Notes: generated by a model from the sequence alone, not told the origin. A stretch of DNA of 33,732 nt from a virus (IMGVR_UViG_3300046467_001001:1-33732), one strand, 5' to 3'; positions 15,254 to 24,300 are shown, numbered from the stretch's first letter. Numbers and translations are program-made.

Positions 15254-18200
15254 TGCCATCTCATCAGCCCATTCCCATTGATATTGATCCGGCAAAGCCT
15301 ATTATTGGTGAGCCGCAAGATATCAATCCCGGTGAATCTTTTGTACCGCAAGACGCCGCAGCTCTGCCGATCAATCGCCGGAATGATTATAACTTTGAGC
15401 CGCCAGCCGGGCTTGATAGGGGCCAGTTTCAACCTGCTAGGCCGATTATCAATATTCGTGACCCTGACTTCTCCCCGTGGGAAGCCTTTACGGAAGCATT
15501 CAAGCGGAATAATATCTTTGCGGCTGACGCTGCTAATGATGCATTTCGTAGATCGCTTGATTATGCCGAATCTAATCAAAACGGCGCGCCTATAGACCCG
15601 TTTGAAATCAGCGAATTTGCGACTAGATATCCGCTTCAGTATTCCGGGCTGACAACTCGGACGGGTGTTTGGCTCACTGACCAGCGGATTAAAGAAGGCC
15701 TTTACGCTCAACAGAAGATTCGTTCAAATGGTTGGACCGGAACGATTGGCGCCTTTGCTGGCGCTGTCACTGACCCGTTTCAAATCTTCTTTCCGTTCGC
15801 TGGACTGCGAAGGGGCGTCGGGTTCATCAAGGGTTTCAAGCGAACCGCTTCTCCGGTATTCACCGCAACAATTGTCGATGAGATGCTTATCAGTGAGGCT
15901 TATCCAACTAGGACAATGGATGAGAGCGCTATGATCGTGGCGATGGCAACTGGAATTACCGGCCTGTTGGGCGGTACTGTTGGCAGCTTTGGTCGTAGCT
16001 ATTCAGATCGGGTCATTTCACGGTACATGGATGATATTGCTGATTATGAAAAGGCGGCAACAGGGCGATTGGGTGAAAGTCCTGAGCCGCGTGGTGGGCC
16101 GACATTTAAAAGTGCTGGCTCTGGCGCTACTAATGAAGGCTTGGCTGCAAAGACGCCCACAGAAGAACTTCATGGCGAAGGTCTGGTCCGGGCAGCGGGG
16201 TTGGAAAAGTTGCCAGAGTCGCCGTATAAGCGAAATCTTCAATCGATGTTTCTTTCGGTCAGAGAGTTCACGGTTGGATTGATCGAATCTCCGGGGCTGT
16301 TCCAGAATAAGAATTTTAAGCTGGAAGCAACTGAGCTTTCGGTAGAGACAAAAATCCGTCCTTGGCAATATGAGATGGTCGAGGCGCTGAATAACATGAC
16401 GCACCAATGGGGGCTGTCACGCGGAACGACACTTGGTAAAACCGGCACAAAGCAAACCATTGGCCTCGCAAAGATGGCCGTCAAAGACAAGCTCGGCAAT
16501 CGGCCTGTCGGAACATTATCTCATACAGAGTTCCGTGAAGAGGTGTCTCATGCTCTACGCAGCAATGAGCCTCACTCAAACCCCTATGTTGAGGCGTCTG
16601 CTGTTAAAATCCGCAAGCTGTTTGATAAGCTAAAAGATCAGGCCGTCGAAGCTGATTTATTTACTGCGGCGCAGCGGTCAAAGTTAAAGCAAGGGACCAG
16701 TGAAGCTGCTGAGATGAAGGTCCGACAGGATCAAAATGATGCCGATATCTTGGAGCTTCAAGCCAGTCTGAAAAGCAAGCGCATTGATATCACGAAGAAG
16801 CACGGCAAAAAGGCAGAACATAATTCAGAGAAATGGGTGGCATACGATAAAGAAGCCGCTCGCCTGAAAACTATGGTTTCTCGTAGCTTCGACTCCAAGA
16901 AGCAATTGAGTTCCAAGAATAAAACCTTGCGCGCCCTTGAGGAAGAGATTGATCGCATCCGCGAAGAAGGGCCGACCGTCTTTAATGATAAGGGTTATGT
17001 CCCGCGTATTTGGCGGATCGATAAGATTGACGCGAATATGGCAGAGTTTCGTCAAATCATTGGCGGCTATTTGACTAAGCGTGGAGTTGCTAAAGGCGAC
17101 TTGGAATTGTCGATTACTGAAATGCTAGAGCGGATTCGCCGCGACCATAATTTCAATCAAATCAAAGAGTTTGATCCTGGCATTGCGCGGTCTGCGCGCG
17201 AGCGGTTGATTGAAATTGACGACAGCCTTCTCACCAAATTCATTGAGAATGACATTGATATAATCATGCGGCACCATGTTCGCACATTCTCGACCGACCT
17301 TGAGCTAGTAAAGCGTTTCGGTACTATCGATCTATTCGATCAAATAAAGTTGATCAAAGAGGAGGGGGCTGAAGCTATTGTTAAGGCCGCTCCTTCTGAG
17401 CAAGCTGCTCTTCGCAAGCAACTGTCGAACAATCTTCGAGACTTCATTGCTCTACGTGACAGGCTGCGCGGCACCTATGGTCTGCCAGATGATCCTTACC
17501 GGCCCCTCTCGCGCTTCTATCGAGTCATGAAACAATGGAATTATCTTACCTTTCTCGGCGGCGTTGTTCTTTCGGCCCTGCCTGATCTGGCTCGTCCAAT
17601 TATGACTGAGGGGTTTATGCAAACCATGCGGCCCACCTTTGCCGCATTAAGCCAGGGTAGATATATTCGGCAGATGGCTGCGAAAGAGGTTCACCGATCT
17701 GGTACTGCACTGGATATGATTTTGAATACTCGAGCTATGGCAATCGCAGATACCGGAGATATATTTGGGCGGCAAACTGGTCTTGAACGAGCTCTCCATC
17801 GTGGGGCTGAAGCCTTCTCGATGATTAATCTTCTTAATCCATGGAATACCGCCGTCAAAGAATGGGCCGGAACCGTGATTGCTGCGCGTATTTTTGAAAG
17901 TGCGGACCTGTTTTCAAAGTATTCTGGCCCGGCAAAAGGCGCAAACCATGATTTTGTTAAGCTAGCGCGCTCTGGCATCGATAAGCCAATGGCGGAACGC
18001 TTAATGAAGCAGTTTTATGAGCATGGCGATATCGCCCACCGGGACGGATCGTTGATGCGGGATACCCTTGAAGGGCTCACTGGCAAGGAACTAAGGGCCG
18101 GGATCGATAAGCACATAGCCAAATCCAGAAGAGAGGGAGGCGTCTTTCTTCCCAATACTGATTTATGGGCAGACCTTGAGGCGACGGCCTCATTTCGGGG

Positions 18201-18798
18201 TGCGCTTTCCCAGGATGTTGACCGGGCTATTGTTACCCCTGGTGCAGCAGATAGACCTCTCTGGATGAGTACCGAGCTTGGAAGTGTTATCGGCCAGTTC
18301 AAGGGATTCGGGGTCAGCTCTGCTCAACGGGTTCTCACATCGGCTCTTCAGGAGAAACAAGCCTACAATATCCACGGCCTTGCTATGATGGTAGGCATGG
18401 GAATGATTGTTAATCAGCTAAAGCACTCGCTATCAGGATATAATTTTGGAGAAGAAGGTCTGGCAAAGTCAATTCTAGGTGGAATTGATCGATCAGGTGT
18501 CCTTGGCATTTACAGCGATCTTGACAATGCAATCGGTGCTTTGAGCGATGGCGCTATAGGAATGAGTGCATCCGTTAGTGATCAGCCCGTCAATGAACGG
18601 GGCTTAGTAAGTGCGGTGTTTGGTCCTACGGCTTCAAAACTTCTTGATATACGAACGGTAGTGTCCGATGTTGGTAATGGCCGTTTCGACACAGGAACCT
18701 CCGGTGCGCTTCGTCGGTTTATTCCATTACAAAACCATTTTGCTCTTAGTCACGGTTTTGCGGAAATGCAGAAGTCAGCCCCACCGGCCACACAATAG
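15253..18798 (+). CDS. Largest internal virion / DNA ejection protein (gp16-like)
   Basis: An 1181-residue protein at the end of the ejection-protein series; in T7 the equivalent gp16 forms the trans-envelope conduit. Visible parts: a Pro-rich start; hydrophobic stretches around residues 155-185 (GTIGAFAGAVTDPFQIFFPF) and 228-248 (MIVAMATGITGLLGGTVG); a charged helical/coiled-coil zone around 480-570; another hydrophobic segment near 767 (TFLGGVVLSALPDLARP); and a C-terminal region with FKGFGVSSAQRVLTSAL and NQLKHSLSGYNFG. I see no lytic transglycosylase or polymerase motifs. The TAATG overlap with the previous gene indicates coupling. Confidence 0.75.
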   Translation: MPSHQPIPIDIDPAKPIIGEPQDINPGESFVPQDAAALPINRRNDYNFEPPAGLDRGQFQPARPIINIRDPDFSPWEAFTEAFKRNNIFAADAANDAFRRSLDYAESNQNGAPIDPFEISEFATRYPLQYSGLTTRTGVWLTDQRIKEGLYAQQKIRSNGWTGTIGAFAGAVTDPFQIFFPFAGLRRGVGFIKGFKRTASPVFTATIVDEMLISEAYPTRTMDESAMIVAMATGITGLLGGTVGSFGRSYSDRVISRYMDDIADYEKAATGRLGESPEPRGGPTFKSAGSGATNEGLAAKTPTEELHGEGLVRAAGLEKLPESPYKRNLQSMFLSVREFTVGLIESPGLFQNKNFKLEATELSVETKIRPWQYEMVEALNNMTHQWGLSRGTTLGKTGTKQTIGLAKMAVKDKLGNRPVGTLSHTEFREEVSHALRSNEPHSNPYVEASAVKIRKLFDKLKDQAVEADLFTAAQRSKLKQGTSEAAEMKVRQDQNDADILELQASLKSKRIDITKKHGKKAEHNSEKWVAYDKEAARLKTMVSRSFDSKKQLSSKNKTLRALEEEIDRIREEGPTVFNDKGYVPRIWRIDKIDANMAEFRQIIGGYLTKRGVAKGDLELSITEMLERIRRDHNFNQIKEFDPGIARSARERLIEIDDSLLTKFIENDIDIIMRHHVRTFSTDLELVKRFGTIDLFDQIKLIKEEGAEAIVKAAPSEQAALRKQLSNNLRDFIALRDRLRGTYGLPDDPYRPLSRFYRVMKQWNYLTFLGGVVLSALPDLARPIMTEGFMQTMRPTFAALSQGRYIRQMAAKEVHRSGTALDMILNTRAMAIADTGDIFGRQTGLERALHRGAEAFSMINLLNPWNTAVKEWAGTVIAARIFESADLFSKYSGPAKGANHDFVKLARSGIDKPMAERLMKQFYEHGDIAHRDGSLMRDTLEGLTGKELRAGIDKHIAKSRREGGVFLPNTDLWADLEATASFRGALSQDVDRAIVTPGAADRPLWMSTELGSVIGQFKGFGVSSAQRVLTSALQEKQAYNIHGLAMMVGMGMIVNQLKHSLSGYNFGEEGLAKSILGGIDRSGVLGIYSDLDNAIGALSDGAIGMSASVSDQPVNERGLVSAVFGPTASKLLDIRTVVSDVGNGRFDTGTSGALRRFIPLQNHFALSHGFAEMQKSAPPATQ

Positions 18799-18806
18799 GA
18801 TAAATT

Positions 18807-20618
18807 ATGGCAATAACAATCACTGACACAACGCCCCGAGTGATCGATGTTATCGGCGGGACGCCTCAAACTGCCATTACGGTTGGTTTCGAGTGGTTCG
18901 CTGATGCAGACCTCAAGGTCTACAAGGACGGCGTTCTTCAAACCCTGACCACGCATTACACGGCAACAGGTGCCGGTGTATCGGGTGGCGGCACTGTAGA
19001 TTTTGTCGTTGCCGTTTCCAATGTCACAATCACCGTCATTCGAGATATGGCGATTGAGCGCACTACAGATTTTCCCATTTCAGGGTCGTTTAAAATCGAC
19101 GCGCTGAATACCGCCCTTGATAAAATCGTCGCTATGATGCTCCAAGTGGAGCGAGATGTGGAAGTTCTGTCGTTGACGGCTGATCCGTTCGATACAGTAA
19201 ATGATTTTACAATACCAATTAAGGCAACAAGGGCCTTAAAAGTATTTGGCTTTGATGCCAATGGTGACCCGGAAACTACTCTACCTACAGCAAATCTCAC
19301 AACACTTGGGACAATTACATCTGATATCACGACCGTCGCCGGCATATCCGCAAATGTGACGACGGTTGCGGGAATAGCCGCAAATGTTACCGCCGTCGCT
19401 GCCGACGCAACTGACATTGGCGCGGTTGCGGCCAAGGCTACCGAGATTGGCCGACTTGGCACGTCGGATGCCGTCGCCGATATGAATACCTTGGGCACGG
19501 CTGCAATCGTGACCGACATGGACCTCCTAGCCAGTAGTGCAAACGTGACCGCCATGGGGTTGCTGGGCACCGCTGATGCCGTGAGCGATATGAATACCTT
19601 GGCCACGGCTGCAATCGTGACCGATATGGATTTGTTAGCCACCAGTGCAAATGTAACTGCGATGGGGGTGCTGGGCACCGCTGATGTCGTAACTGACATG
19701 AACGTCCTAGCTACCTCCGATGTTGTAGCGGACATGAACACTCTTGGTACTGCCGCTATTGTCACAGACATGGATTTGTTGGCTACAACTGCAAATGTGA
19801 CCGCGATGGGCCTACTTGGCGTAGCTAGTGTTATTACCGATATGGGCATTTTGGGTACTGCCGACGTAGTAACGGACATGAATGTGCTCGGCACCGCCGA
19901 TGTCGTAACTGATATGAACACCCTCGGCACGGCAGATGTCGTAACTGATATGAACACCCTGGCCACCGGTGCCAACGTGACCGCGATGGCGACCGTAGCA
20001 ACCAACATCGCTGGCGTTAACTCGTTTGCTGAACGCTATCGCGTAGCATCGAGCGATCCTGTAAGTAGCCTCGATGAGGGCGATTTACACTACAACACAA
20101 CAGCCAACGTGCTGCGATTTTATAACGGGTCGAGTTGGGCGGATACGGTTGCCACTTCACAAGTGACCTCTGTAGCCGTTACCGGAGCCGATGGCGTGAG
20201 CATTTTATCTGGCTCACCCATCACAACCAGTGGAACGATTGCACTCAGCGGCACTGGCCTCACGCCGCGCACAAGCGCGACTGGTAGTGCGAATGTACCA
20301 GCAGGCACAACTGCACAACGCGACGGCTCCGCCGCCGTAGGGATGTTTAGGTACAACAGCACCACCAATGAGTTTGAGGGCTACTCCGGTGCAAGCCCAG
20401 CCTGGGGATCAATCGGCGGCGGCGCCGGATATTTCTTAGGCAACACAGCCGCAACCGGCGATACGACTGCCGGTCTTGAAGACATCTTCCGCGTTAACAG
20501 CGCGACTTGCGACAACTCCTGTGAAATCGCCAGCGGCACGAACGCCAGCGCCACGGGGCCGCTTACGGTTTCGAGCGGGGTCACGGTGACCGTGACCGGC
20601 GTATTGGCAGTGATATGA
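18807..20618 (+). CDS. Tail fibre protein, T7 gp17-like N-terminus
   Basis: A 603-residue fibre that attaches to the tail via its N-terminus and meets the host with its tip. Residues 1-125 match the T7-type tail-attachment domain (VGFEWFADADLKVYKDGV, HYTATGAGVSGGG, IERTTDFPISGSFKIDALN). A shaft of short repeats follows: TTVAG-type at about 170-210, then fifteen 12-residue units at 217-396. The C-terminal third has VLRFYNGSSWADTV and a short beta-rich tip; no chaperone (intramolecular) domain is recognised. The ribosome-binding site is weak (AGGATAAATT). Fibre exchange by repeat recombination is plausible. Confidence 0.85.
   Translation: MAITITDTTPRVIDVIGGTPQTAITVGFEWFADADLKVYKDGVLQTLTTHYTATGAGVSGGGTVDFVVAVSNVTITVIRDMAIERTTDFPISGSFKIDALNTALDKIVAMMLQVERDVEVLSLTADPFDTVNDFTIPIKATRALKVFGFDANGDPETTLPTANLTTLGTITSDITTVAGISANVTTVAGIAANVTAVAADATDIGAVAAKATEIGRLGTSDAVADMNTLGTAAIVTDMDLLASSANVTAMGLLGTADAVSDMNTLATAAIVTDMDLLATSANVTAMGVLGTADVVTDMNVLATSDVVADMNTLGTAAIVTDMDLLATTANVTAMGLLGVASVITDMGILGTADVVTDMNVLGTADVVTDMNTLGTADVVTDMNTLATGANVTAMATVATNIAGVNSFAERYRVASSDPVSSLDEGDLHYNTTANVLRFYNGSSWADTVATSQVTSVAVTGADGVSILSGSPITTSGTIALSGTGLTPRTSATGSANVPAGTTAQRDGSAAVGMFRYNSTTNEFEGYSGASPAWGSIGGGAGYFLGNTAATGDTTAGLEDIFRVNSATCDNSCEIASGTNASATGPLTVSSGVTVTVTGVLAVI
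19455..19994 (+). repeat. Fifteen tandem 36-base repeats in the fibre shaft
   Basis: Fifteen units of 12 residues, consensus LGTADVVTDMNT, with three flavours: LGTADxVxDMNT, LGTAAIVTDMDL and LATSANVTAMGL. They occur as a higher-order triplet of 36 residues at least three times (first units, units 4-6, units 8-10), followed by near-identical copies at 19854-19962 that share a long stretch at DNA level. This is strong evidence for recent expansion by unequal recombination. A regular fibre shaft is likely; whether coiled coil or beta structure cannot be told by eye. Confidence 0.85.
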
Positions 20619-20628
20619 GGAATAAACA

Positions 20629-21456
20629 ATGAGTACACTTAAAGCCGACGCAATATCATCGGCCAGTTCAAATACGGACTGTGTCATAACTGGCGCAGGA
20701 TCAGGTGTCCCTGACATCGAGGCCTCGTTCAAAGTTGGCGGGGTTGCAGGAGTACCCACGGCGTCCATTAGAGACGATGCCGTAACTTTAGCCAAACTAG
20801 CAACTGGGACCGATGGCGAACTTATAACTTGGGATGCAAGTGGCGACCCTGCGGCAGTTGCCGTTGGGACCGCTACTCATGTACTTACGTCAAACGGGAC
20901 TGGGGCTGCTCCGACATTTCAGGCTGCAGCGGGAGGTGGTGCGTGGACTTTAATTGGAACAGTAGCAGCTTCAACTAGTGCGACCTTAACGGTTACTGGA
21001 ATAGATACTACTTACGGTATTTATGCTATCGGTTTGAGTGCAATCATTCCTACTGCGGATAATTATCAATTAGGTTTACGAGTTGGCGACTCTGGTGGAA
21101 TAGATTCTGGGGCGACCGATTATGAATTTCATACCTGTCTAAATGAACCCGATAGTGCGACTTATCAAGCCACTGCTAGTACAGGAAGTAATTGGATTAT
21201 GTTACATGACGGCATAGGTAATGCTTCAGGAGAAAGTGGTGGAGGAATGTTTTATCTGACGAATGGGGGTGATACTTTATTGCCCCAAATCTCTGGTATA
21301 ATGCAGGGTACGGCTTCTCCCGGAATTTTTAGAGCGGGTACTGTTCTTGGGCAAAGAAAGGCTTCTATTGCAGTAACACAAGTGCAAATCCTTTTCCAAG
21401 CTGGTGCTAACATACTTTCTGGTCGATTAACCGTATGGGGAATTGCACATGCCTAG
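20629..21456 (+). CDS. Receptor-binding / fibre-tip protein, cassette 1
   Basis: A 275-residue protein. The N-terminal part (STLKADAISSASSN, then GAGSGVPDIEASFKVGGVAGVP, then VLTSNGTGAAPTFQAAAGGG near residues 85-104) resembles tail-fibre linker segments common in phages. The C-terminal ~170 residues are a beta-rich tip ending LSGRLTVWGIAHA. It shares the N-terminal module SGVPxxEAxFKVGGVAGVP with cassette 2, and the general plan with cassette 3. It is directly followed by a tail-assembly chaperone whose start overlaps it. The tip half looks more A/T-rich than its neighbours, consistent with exchange (impression, not measured). Receptor specificity is unknown. Confidence 0.7.
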   Translation: MSTLKADAISSASSNTDCVITGAGSGVPDIEASFKVGGVAGVPTASIRDDAVTLAKLATGTDGELITWDASGDPAAVAVGTATHVLTSNGTGAAPTFQAAAGGGAWTLIGTVAASTSATLTVTGIDTTYGIYAIGLSAIIPTADNYQLGLRVGDSGGIDSGATDYEFHTCLNEPDSATYQATASTGSNWIMLHDGIGNASGESGGGMFYLTNGGDTLLPQISGIMQGTASPGIFRAGTVLGQRKASIAVTQVQILFQAGANILSGRLTVWGIAHA

Positions 21457-21748
21457 ACATCACACAATCTGGGATGCGGCCCAACAAAAACAGATAGACG
21501 TACCGTTCTCACCGGCAGAGGAGGATCAGAAAGACGCCGAGGAGCAAGCCTGGGCAAACGGTGCAAATGATAGGGCTTTCGTCGAACTAAGAAAAGAACG
21601 CAACAGTCTTTTGGCGGCTACCGATTGGTGGGCGTCGAGTGATCTAAGTATCACTGACGCTCAGACTGCCTATCGCGCAGCCCTCCGCGACCTCCCGGCG
21701 AACACCGCCGATCCGACGAACCCCACATGGCCAGAGGAGCCTAGCTGA
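21449..21748 (+). CDS. Tail fibre assembly chaperone, cassette 1
   Basis: Ninety-nine residues from the ATG at 21449 (a TTG at 21443 is also in frame). The C-terminal pattern LRKERNSLLAATDWWASSDL...TAYRAALRDLPA...PTWPEEPS is that of the phage tail-assembly-chaperone family (tail fibre assembly-like), which helps fibres fold and attach. The start overlaps the end of the receptor-binding protein, and the stop overlaps the next receptor-binding gene (TGATG), so it is made in step with both. Two more copies follow in this window. Confidence 0.75.
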   Translation: MPRHHTIWDAAQQKQIDVPFSPAEEDQKDAEEQAWANGANDRAFVELRKERNSLLAATDWWASSDLSITDAQTAYRAALRDLPANTADPTNPTWPEEPS

Positions 21749-22935
21749 TGACCTCAACTTTGAAGGCTGACGTTCTTACCAGCAAAACGACCAACGGCGA
21801 TTTGACGATCTCCGGTGATGGGTCCGGTGTTCCTAATTTGGAAGCTGGCTTTAAAGTTGGTGGGGTTGCTGGCGTCCCTGGCGCATCGATACGCAATGAC
21901 GCTATCGACAGCCAACACTACGCGGCTGCCAGCATCGACTTAGAGCATATGTCGTCTGAAAGCGTGGATGAGGACAATATTCATATTTCCAATGCTGGCA
22001 GCAACGGTGAATTTCTAAGCAAGCAATCTGGTGCTGCTGGTGGCTTAACCTGGGCGGCGGCTGGTGGCGGTGGGTTCACCGTGGGAACGGAGCAAGCTAC
22101 TGCGTCAGGAACCAGCTTTACATTTACTGGAATACCGTCCGGCACGACGATGGTGATCCTAACATTTGCCTCGATAAGCATGACTTCGACCGACGCATTT
22201 GACGTTACCATTGGCGATAGCGGTGGCTTGGAAACGTCTTCTTATAATGCCAATAGTATTCACATTGATAACAATACAGCGGCGGGCGTCGGAAACGCAT
22301 CAGCGTTTTTAATGAAGAACCACCACGCTTTGCGAAAGTACTCAGGTTCGATGATCCTCATGCTTGAAGATGCGACAAACCACACTTGGGTATGCTCTTC
22401 AGTTTTTGGCGGGTCTGATGGTGCGGGTGATTCGGCTGGAATCTCGGGTGGCTCAAAAACGCTGAGCGATGAACTTACACAAATATCTCTCAGTGGCGGC
22501 ACCTTTGACGCTGGCGCGTGCAACATAATGTATCAATGAGAAGGGCTGTAGAATGAAAAACTTCATAGCAATCGTGCGTTCTACGGATGGTGTTCTGGAC
22601 AAGTTTCAAGACTTTGACACTCAAGCAGAAGCTGACACTCATATCGCTCAATATGGTGGCTGGGTGGCTCCCAACCCCGGAGGCAACAACAAGAATTTTT
22701 GGGTGATTAACGAACAAGCCAAAACACTGGCGTATGACCAAGCGAGCCAAGATGCTGGCGCGGTTGCGCGGCAATGGGCCGAGGTGCGAGCCAAGAGAAA
22801 TCAATTGCTCGCTGAGTCGGACTGGCGTGCGATGTCTGATCTCACGATGAGTGACGCCTGGAAGACCTACCGCCAAGCACTGAGAGATGTCGGGGGACAA
22901 GCCGATCCCAGCAATATCACATGGCCAGAGGAGCC
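21724..22935 (+). repeat. 18-base identical repeat ending cassettes 1 and 2
   Basis: CACATGGCCAGAGGAGCC occurs at 21724-21741 and at 22918-22935, in the same position near the chaperone 3' ends (encoding the WPEEP motif). Together with the roughly similar chaperone C-termini, these stretches give recombination targets that would delete or add a whole receptor-binding cassette in frame. Confidence 0.65.
21748..22539 (+). CDS. Receptor-binding / fibre-tip protein, cassette 2
   Basis: A 263-residue paralogue of the cassette 1 protein. It has the same opening module (TSTLKADVLTSKTTNGDL, SGVPNLEAGFKVGGVAGVP) and a different tip of about 150 residues with a VTIGDSGGLETSSY motif, also seen as VGDSGGIDSGATDY in cassette 1. 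The shared GDSGG pattern shows both tips belong to one structural family despite low identity. It ends with a Cys-containing strand (GACNIMYQ). Its own chaperone follows 13 bases later. Target receptor unknown. Confidence 0.7.
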   Translation: MTSTLKADVLTSKTTNGDLTISGDGSGVPNLEAGFKVGGVAGVPGASIRNDAIDSQHYAAASIDLEHMSSESVDEDNIHISNAGSNGEFLSKQSGAAGGLTWAAAGGGGFTVGTEQATASGTSFTFTGIPSGTTMVILTFASISMTSTDAFDVTIGDSGGLETSSYNANSIHIDNNTAAGVGNASAFLMKNHHALRKYSGSMILMLEDATNHTWVCSSVFGGSDGAGDSAGISGGSKTLSDELTQISLSGGTFDAGACNIMYQ

Positions 22936-22942
22936 AAGTTAA
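22553..22942 (+). CDS. Tail fibre assembly chaperone, cassette 2
   Basis: One hundred and twenty-nine residues. Residues 1-55 form an extra N-terminal part (FIAIVRSTDGVLDKFQDFDT...NNKNFWVI) not present in the cassette 1 or 3 chaperones. The C-terminus has the family pattern RAKRNQLLAESDWRAMSDLTMSD, TYRQALRDVGGQADPSNITWPEEPS (in parts). The last ~50 residues are almost identical to the cassette 3 chaperone. The stop is immediately followed by the next receptor-binding ATG. It probably folds or loads the preceding tip protein. Confidence 0.75.
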   Translation: MKNFIAIVRSTDGVLDKFQDFDTQAEADTHIAQYGGWVAPNPGGNNKNFWVINEQAKTLAYDQASQDAGAVARQWAEVRAKRNQLLAESDWRAMSDLTMSDAWKTYRQALRDVGGQADPSNITWPEEPS

Positions 22943-23713
22943 ATGAGTACCATCGAATCTGATGCCGTCACAGCGGCAACCGGCACCAACACGGCACTTA
23001 GCCTCCGAGGCAAGGGAACCGGTAAGGTTGCGCTGGGCGATGCCGCGCTACTAGTGCCCGATGCAGATGGGGCGGCGGGGCAGATACTTACCACTAACGG
23101 GAGTTTAGCGCTGACCTTTGCAGCAACGCCCGGCAGTTCGGGGAACGTTTTGACCTCGAACGGATCGGCGTGGACAAGTGCGGCGGCGGCTGGCGGTGCT
23201 TGGGCGGTTAAAAGCTCTGGTTCTCATTCGGGCACCAGTCTGGAAATTACCGGGTTGGCTAAGACAACGAAAATAATCCTGACAAAGTATTACCAAAACG
23301 GCACAGACGGTCTTAAAGGGGCTTTTAGCTCGAATAACGGCAGTTCATGGGATAACGGTACAAACGCCTATATGGAAGATAAGTTATCTTGGTACAACCA
23401 GGACACGAATTACAACTACTCTATGGGGCGTACAGAAATCTCCCTTATGGGGTACATATTCCCCGGTGAGCTAACCGTAAATGACCGGGGGTATATGGAG
23501 CTGAACATACTTGAACCTCAAGCATCAGAATACACTTTAATTGATAATTACTTTGTAGGTGCCTCAGTTGGAACCCCCGGCGACAATGGAACTGGTGAGA
23601 TAGGGATGGTGCATTGTATCGCGCACCACCTTACAGGGGCAGCACAAAATGGTTTTAGAATATCCGCTAGCACAACATTCACTTGTGATTACACTGTATT
23701 GGAGTTGAACTAA
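22943..23713 (+). CDS. Receptor-binding / fibre-tip protein, cassette 3
   Basis: A 256-residue fibre-tip protein. The N-terminal module (LSLRGKGTGKVALGDAALLVPDADGAAGQILTTNGS..., by parts GKGTGKVALGD and GQILTTNGS) is typical of phage tail-fibre shafts and differs from that of cassettes 1 and 2. It also has a VLTSNGSAWTSAAAAGGA linker like cassette 1. The C-terminal ~170 residues are beta-rich with many aromatic residues (SWYNQDTNYNYS), as expected of a binding tip. Its stop overlaps the chaperone start (TAATG). It is the most divergent of the three tips. Confidence 0.7.
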   Translation: MSTIESDAVTAATGTNTALSLRGKGTGKVALGDAALLVPDADGAAGQILTTNGSLALTFAATPGSSGNVLTSNGSAWTSAAAAGGAWAVKSSGSHSGTSLEITGLAKTTKIILTKYYQNGTDGLKGAFSSNNGSSWDNGTNAYMEDKLSWYNQDTNYNYSMGRTEISLMGYIFPGELTVNDRGYMELNILEPQASEYTLIDNYFVGASVGTPGDNGTGEIGMVHCIAHHLTGAAQNGFRISASTTFTCDYTVLELN

Positions 23714-24000
23714 TGAAAACAGTAGTGAACCTCCGTGACAAGACAAGTATCCAGCAAGCACTCTCTGACGCAGAAACGGCAGAGTTAGAAACTGTTCAAG
23801 CGGCATGGGCCGCTGGCGCAACTGACCGGGCGTGGGTAACGGTGCGCGCCAAGCGAAATCAATTACTCGCCGATTCCGATTGGCATGGCATGTCAGATTT
23901 GACGATGAGTGACGGCTGGACGACCTACCGCCAAGCGCTCAGAGATGTGGGCGGTCAGGCCGATCCCTCAAATATCACTTGGCCCGACGCACCGGCATGA
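23713..24000 (+). CDS. Tail fibre assembly chaperone, cassette 3
   Basis: Ninety-five residues. After a short divergent start (KTVVNLRDKTSIQQAL), the family core VRAKRNQLLADSDWHGMSDLTMSDGWTTYRQALRDVGGQADPSNITWPD (by parts) is nearly the same as in cassette 2; the DNA also remains similar there. This conservation next to divergent tips indicates gene duplication with tip replacement. The gene ends the fibre module; a 109-base gap follows. Confidence 0.75.
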   Translation: MKTVVNLRDKTSIQQALSDAETAELETVQAAWAAGATDRAWVTVRAKRNQLLADSDWHGMSDLTMSDGWTTYRQALRDVGGQADPSNITWPDAPA

Positions 24001-24031
24001 TGAAATGTTTTTACATTTTTATGTAGCGATT

Positions 24032-24051
24032 GGCGCGTCACACGCAGCGCC
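24032..24051 (+). terminator. Hairpin after the fibre module (possible weak terminator)
   Basis: GGCGC (24032-24036) pairs with GCGCC (24047-24051) around a 10-base loop in the 109-base gap (24001-24109). Just before it, AAATGT-TTTT-ACATTT (24003-24018) forms a weak A/T hairpin followed by two further T residues. Neither is a textbook intrinsic terminator, but the gap marks the boundary between fibre and lysis genes. No convincing promoter was found. Confidence 0.3.
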
Positions 24052-24109
24052 TGAATTGTGGGCCTTCATGGCGCTTCGATGGACCTAAACAGACAGAAGG
24101 AATGCCGAC

Positions 24110-24286
24110 ATGAAAACAATTCTAAAATTTATAACCGACAGATCGATTGAGCCTTCAAGCTGGGCCGCAGCAGGAGCAATCGTCATTGGCGTTTCGGTTC
24201 TTGTAGACAGCTTTTGGTGGATTTCACTTATAGGGATTGCCGTGGCTGGCGTGGCCATTTTGATCCGTGAACGTCCGCTAATCTAA
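24110..24286 (+). CDS. Two-TM membrane peptide (holin-like candidate)
   Basis: Fifty-eight residues, MKTILKFITDRS then two hydrophobic spans (about residues 18-33, AGAIVIGVSVLV, and 36-52, ISLIGIAVAGVAILI) and a basic end (RERPLI). The ribosome-binding region is AGAAGGAATGCCGAC. Small two-TM proteins at the start of a phage lysis region are often holins or pinholins, but no family signature is visible. A better holin candidate exists at 26061-26519, so this could be an antiholin, a superinfection-exclusion peptide or another membrane function. Confidence 0.6.
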   Translation: MKTILKFITDRSIEPSSWAAAGAIVIGVSVLVDSFWWISLIGIAVAGVAILIRERPLI

Positions 24287-24300
24287 GTAGATAATGACTG

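Noticed and set aside
18956-20008. A 350-codon open frame on the opposite strand of the fibre shaft
   Set aside because: It arises because the 36-base repeat has no stops in that phase; composition is the repeat's mirror image, and the fibre frame explains the region fully.
20629-24000. Diversity-generating retroelement acting on the receptor-binding tips
   Set aside because: No reverse transcriptase gene, template repeat or adenine-directed variable repeat is visible in the window.
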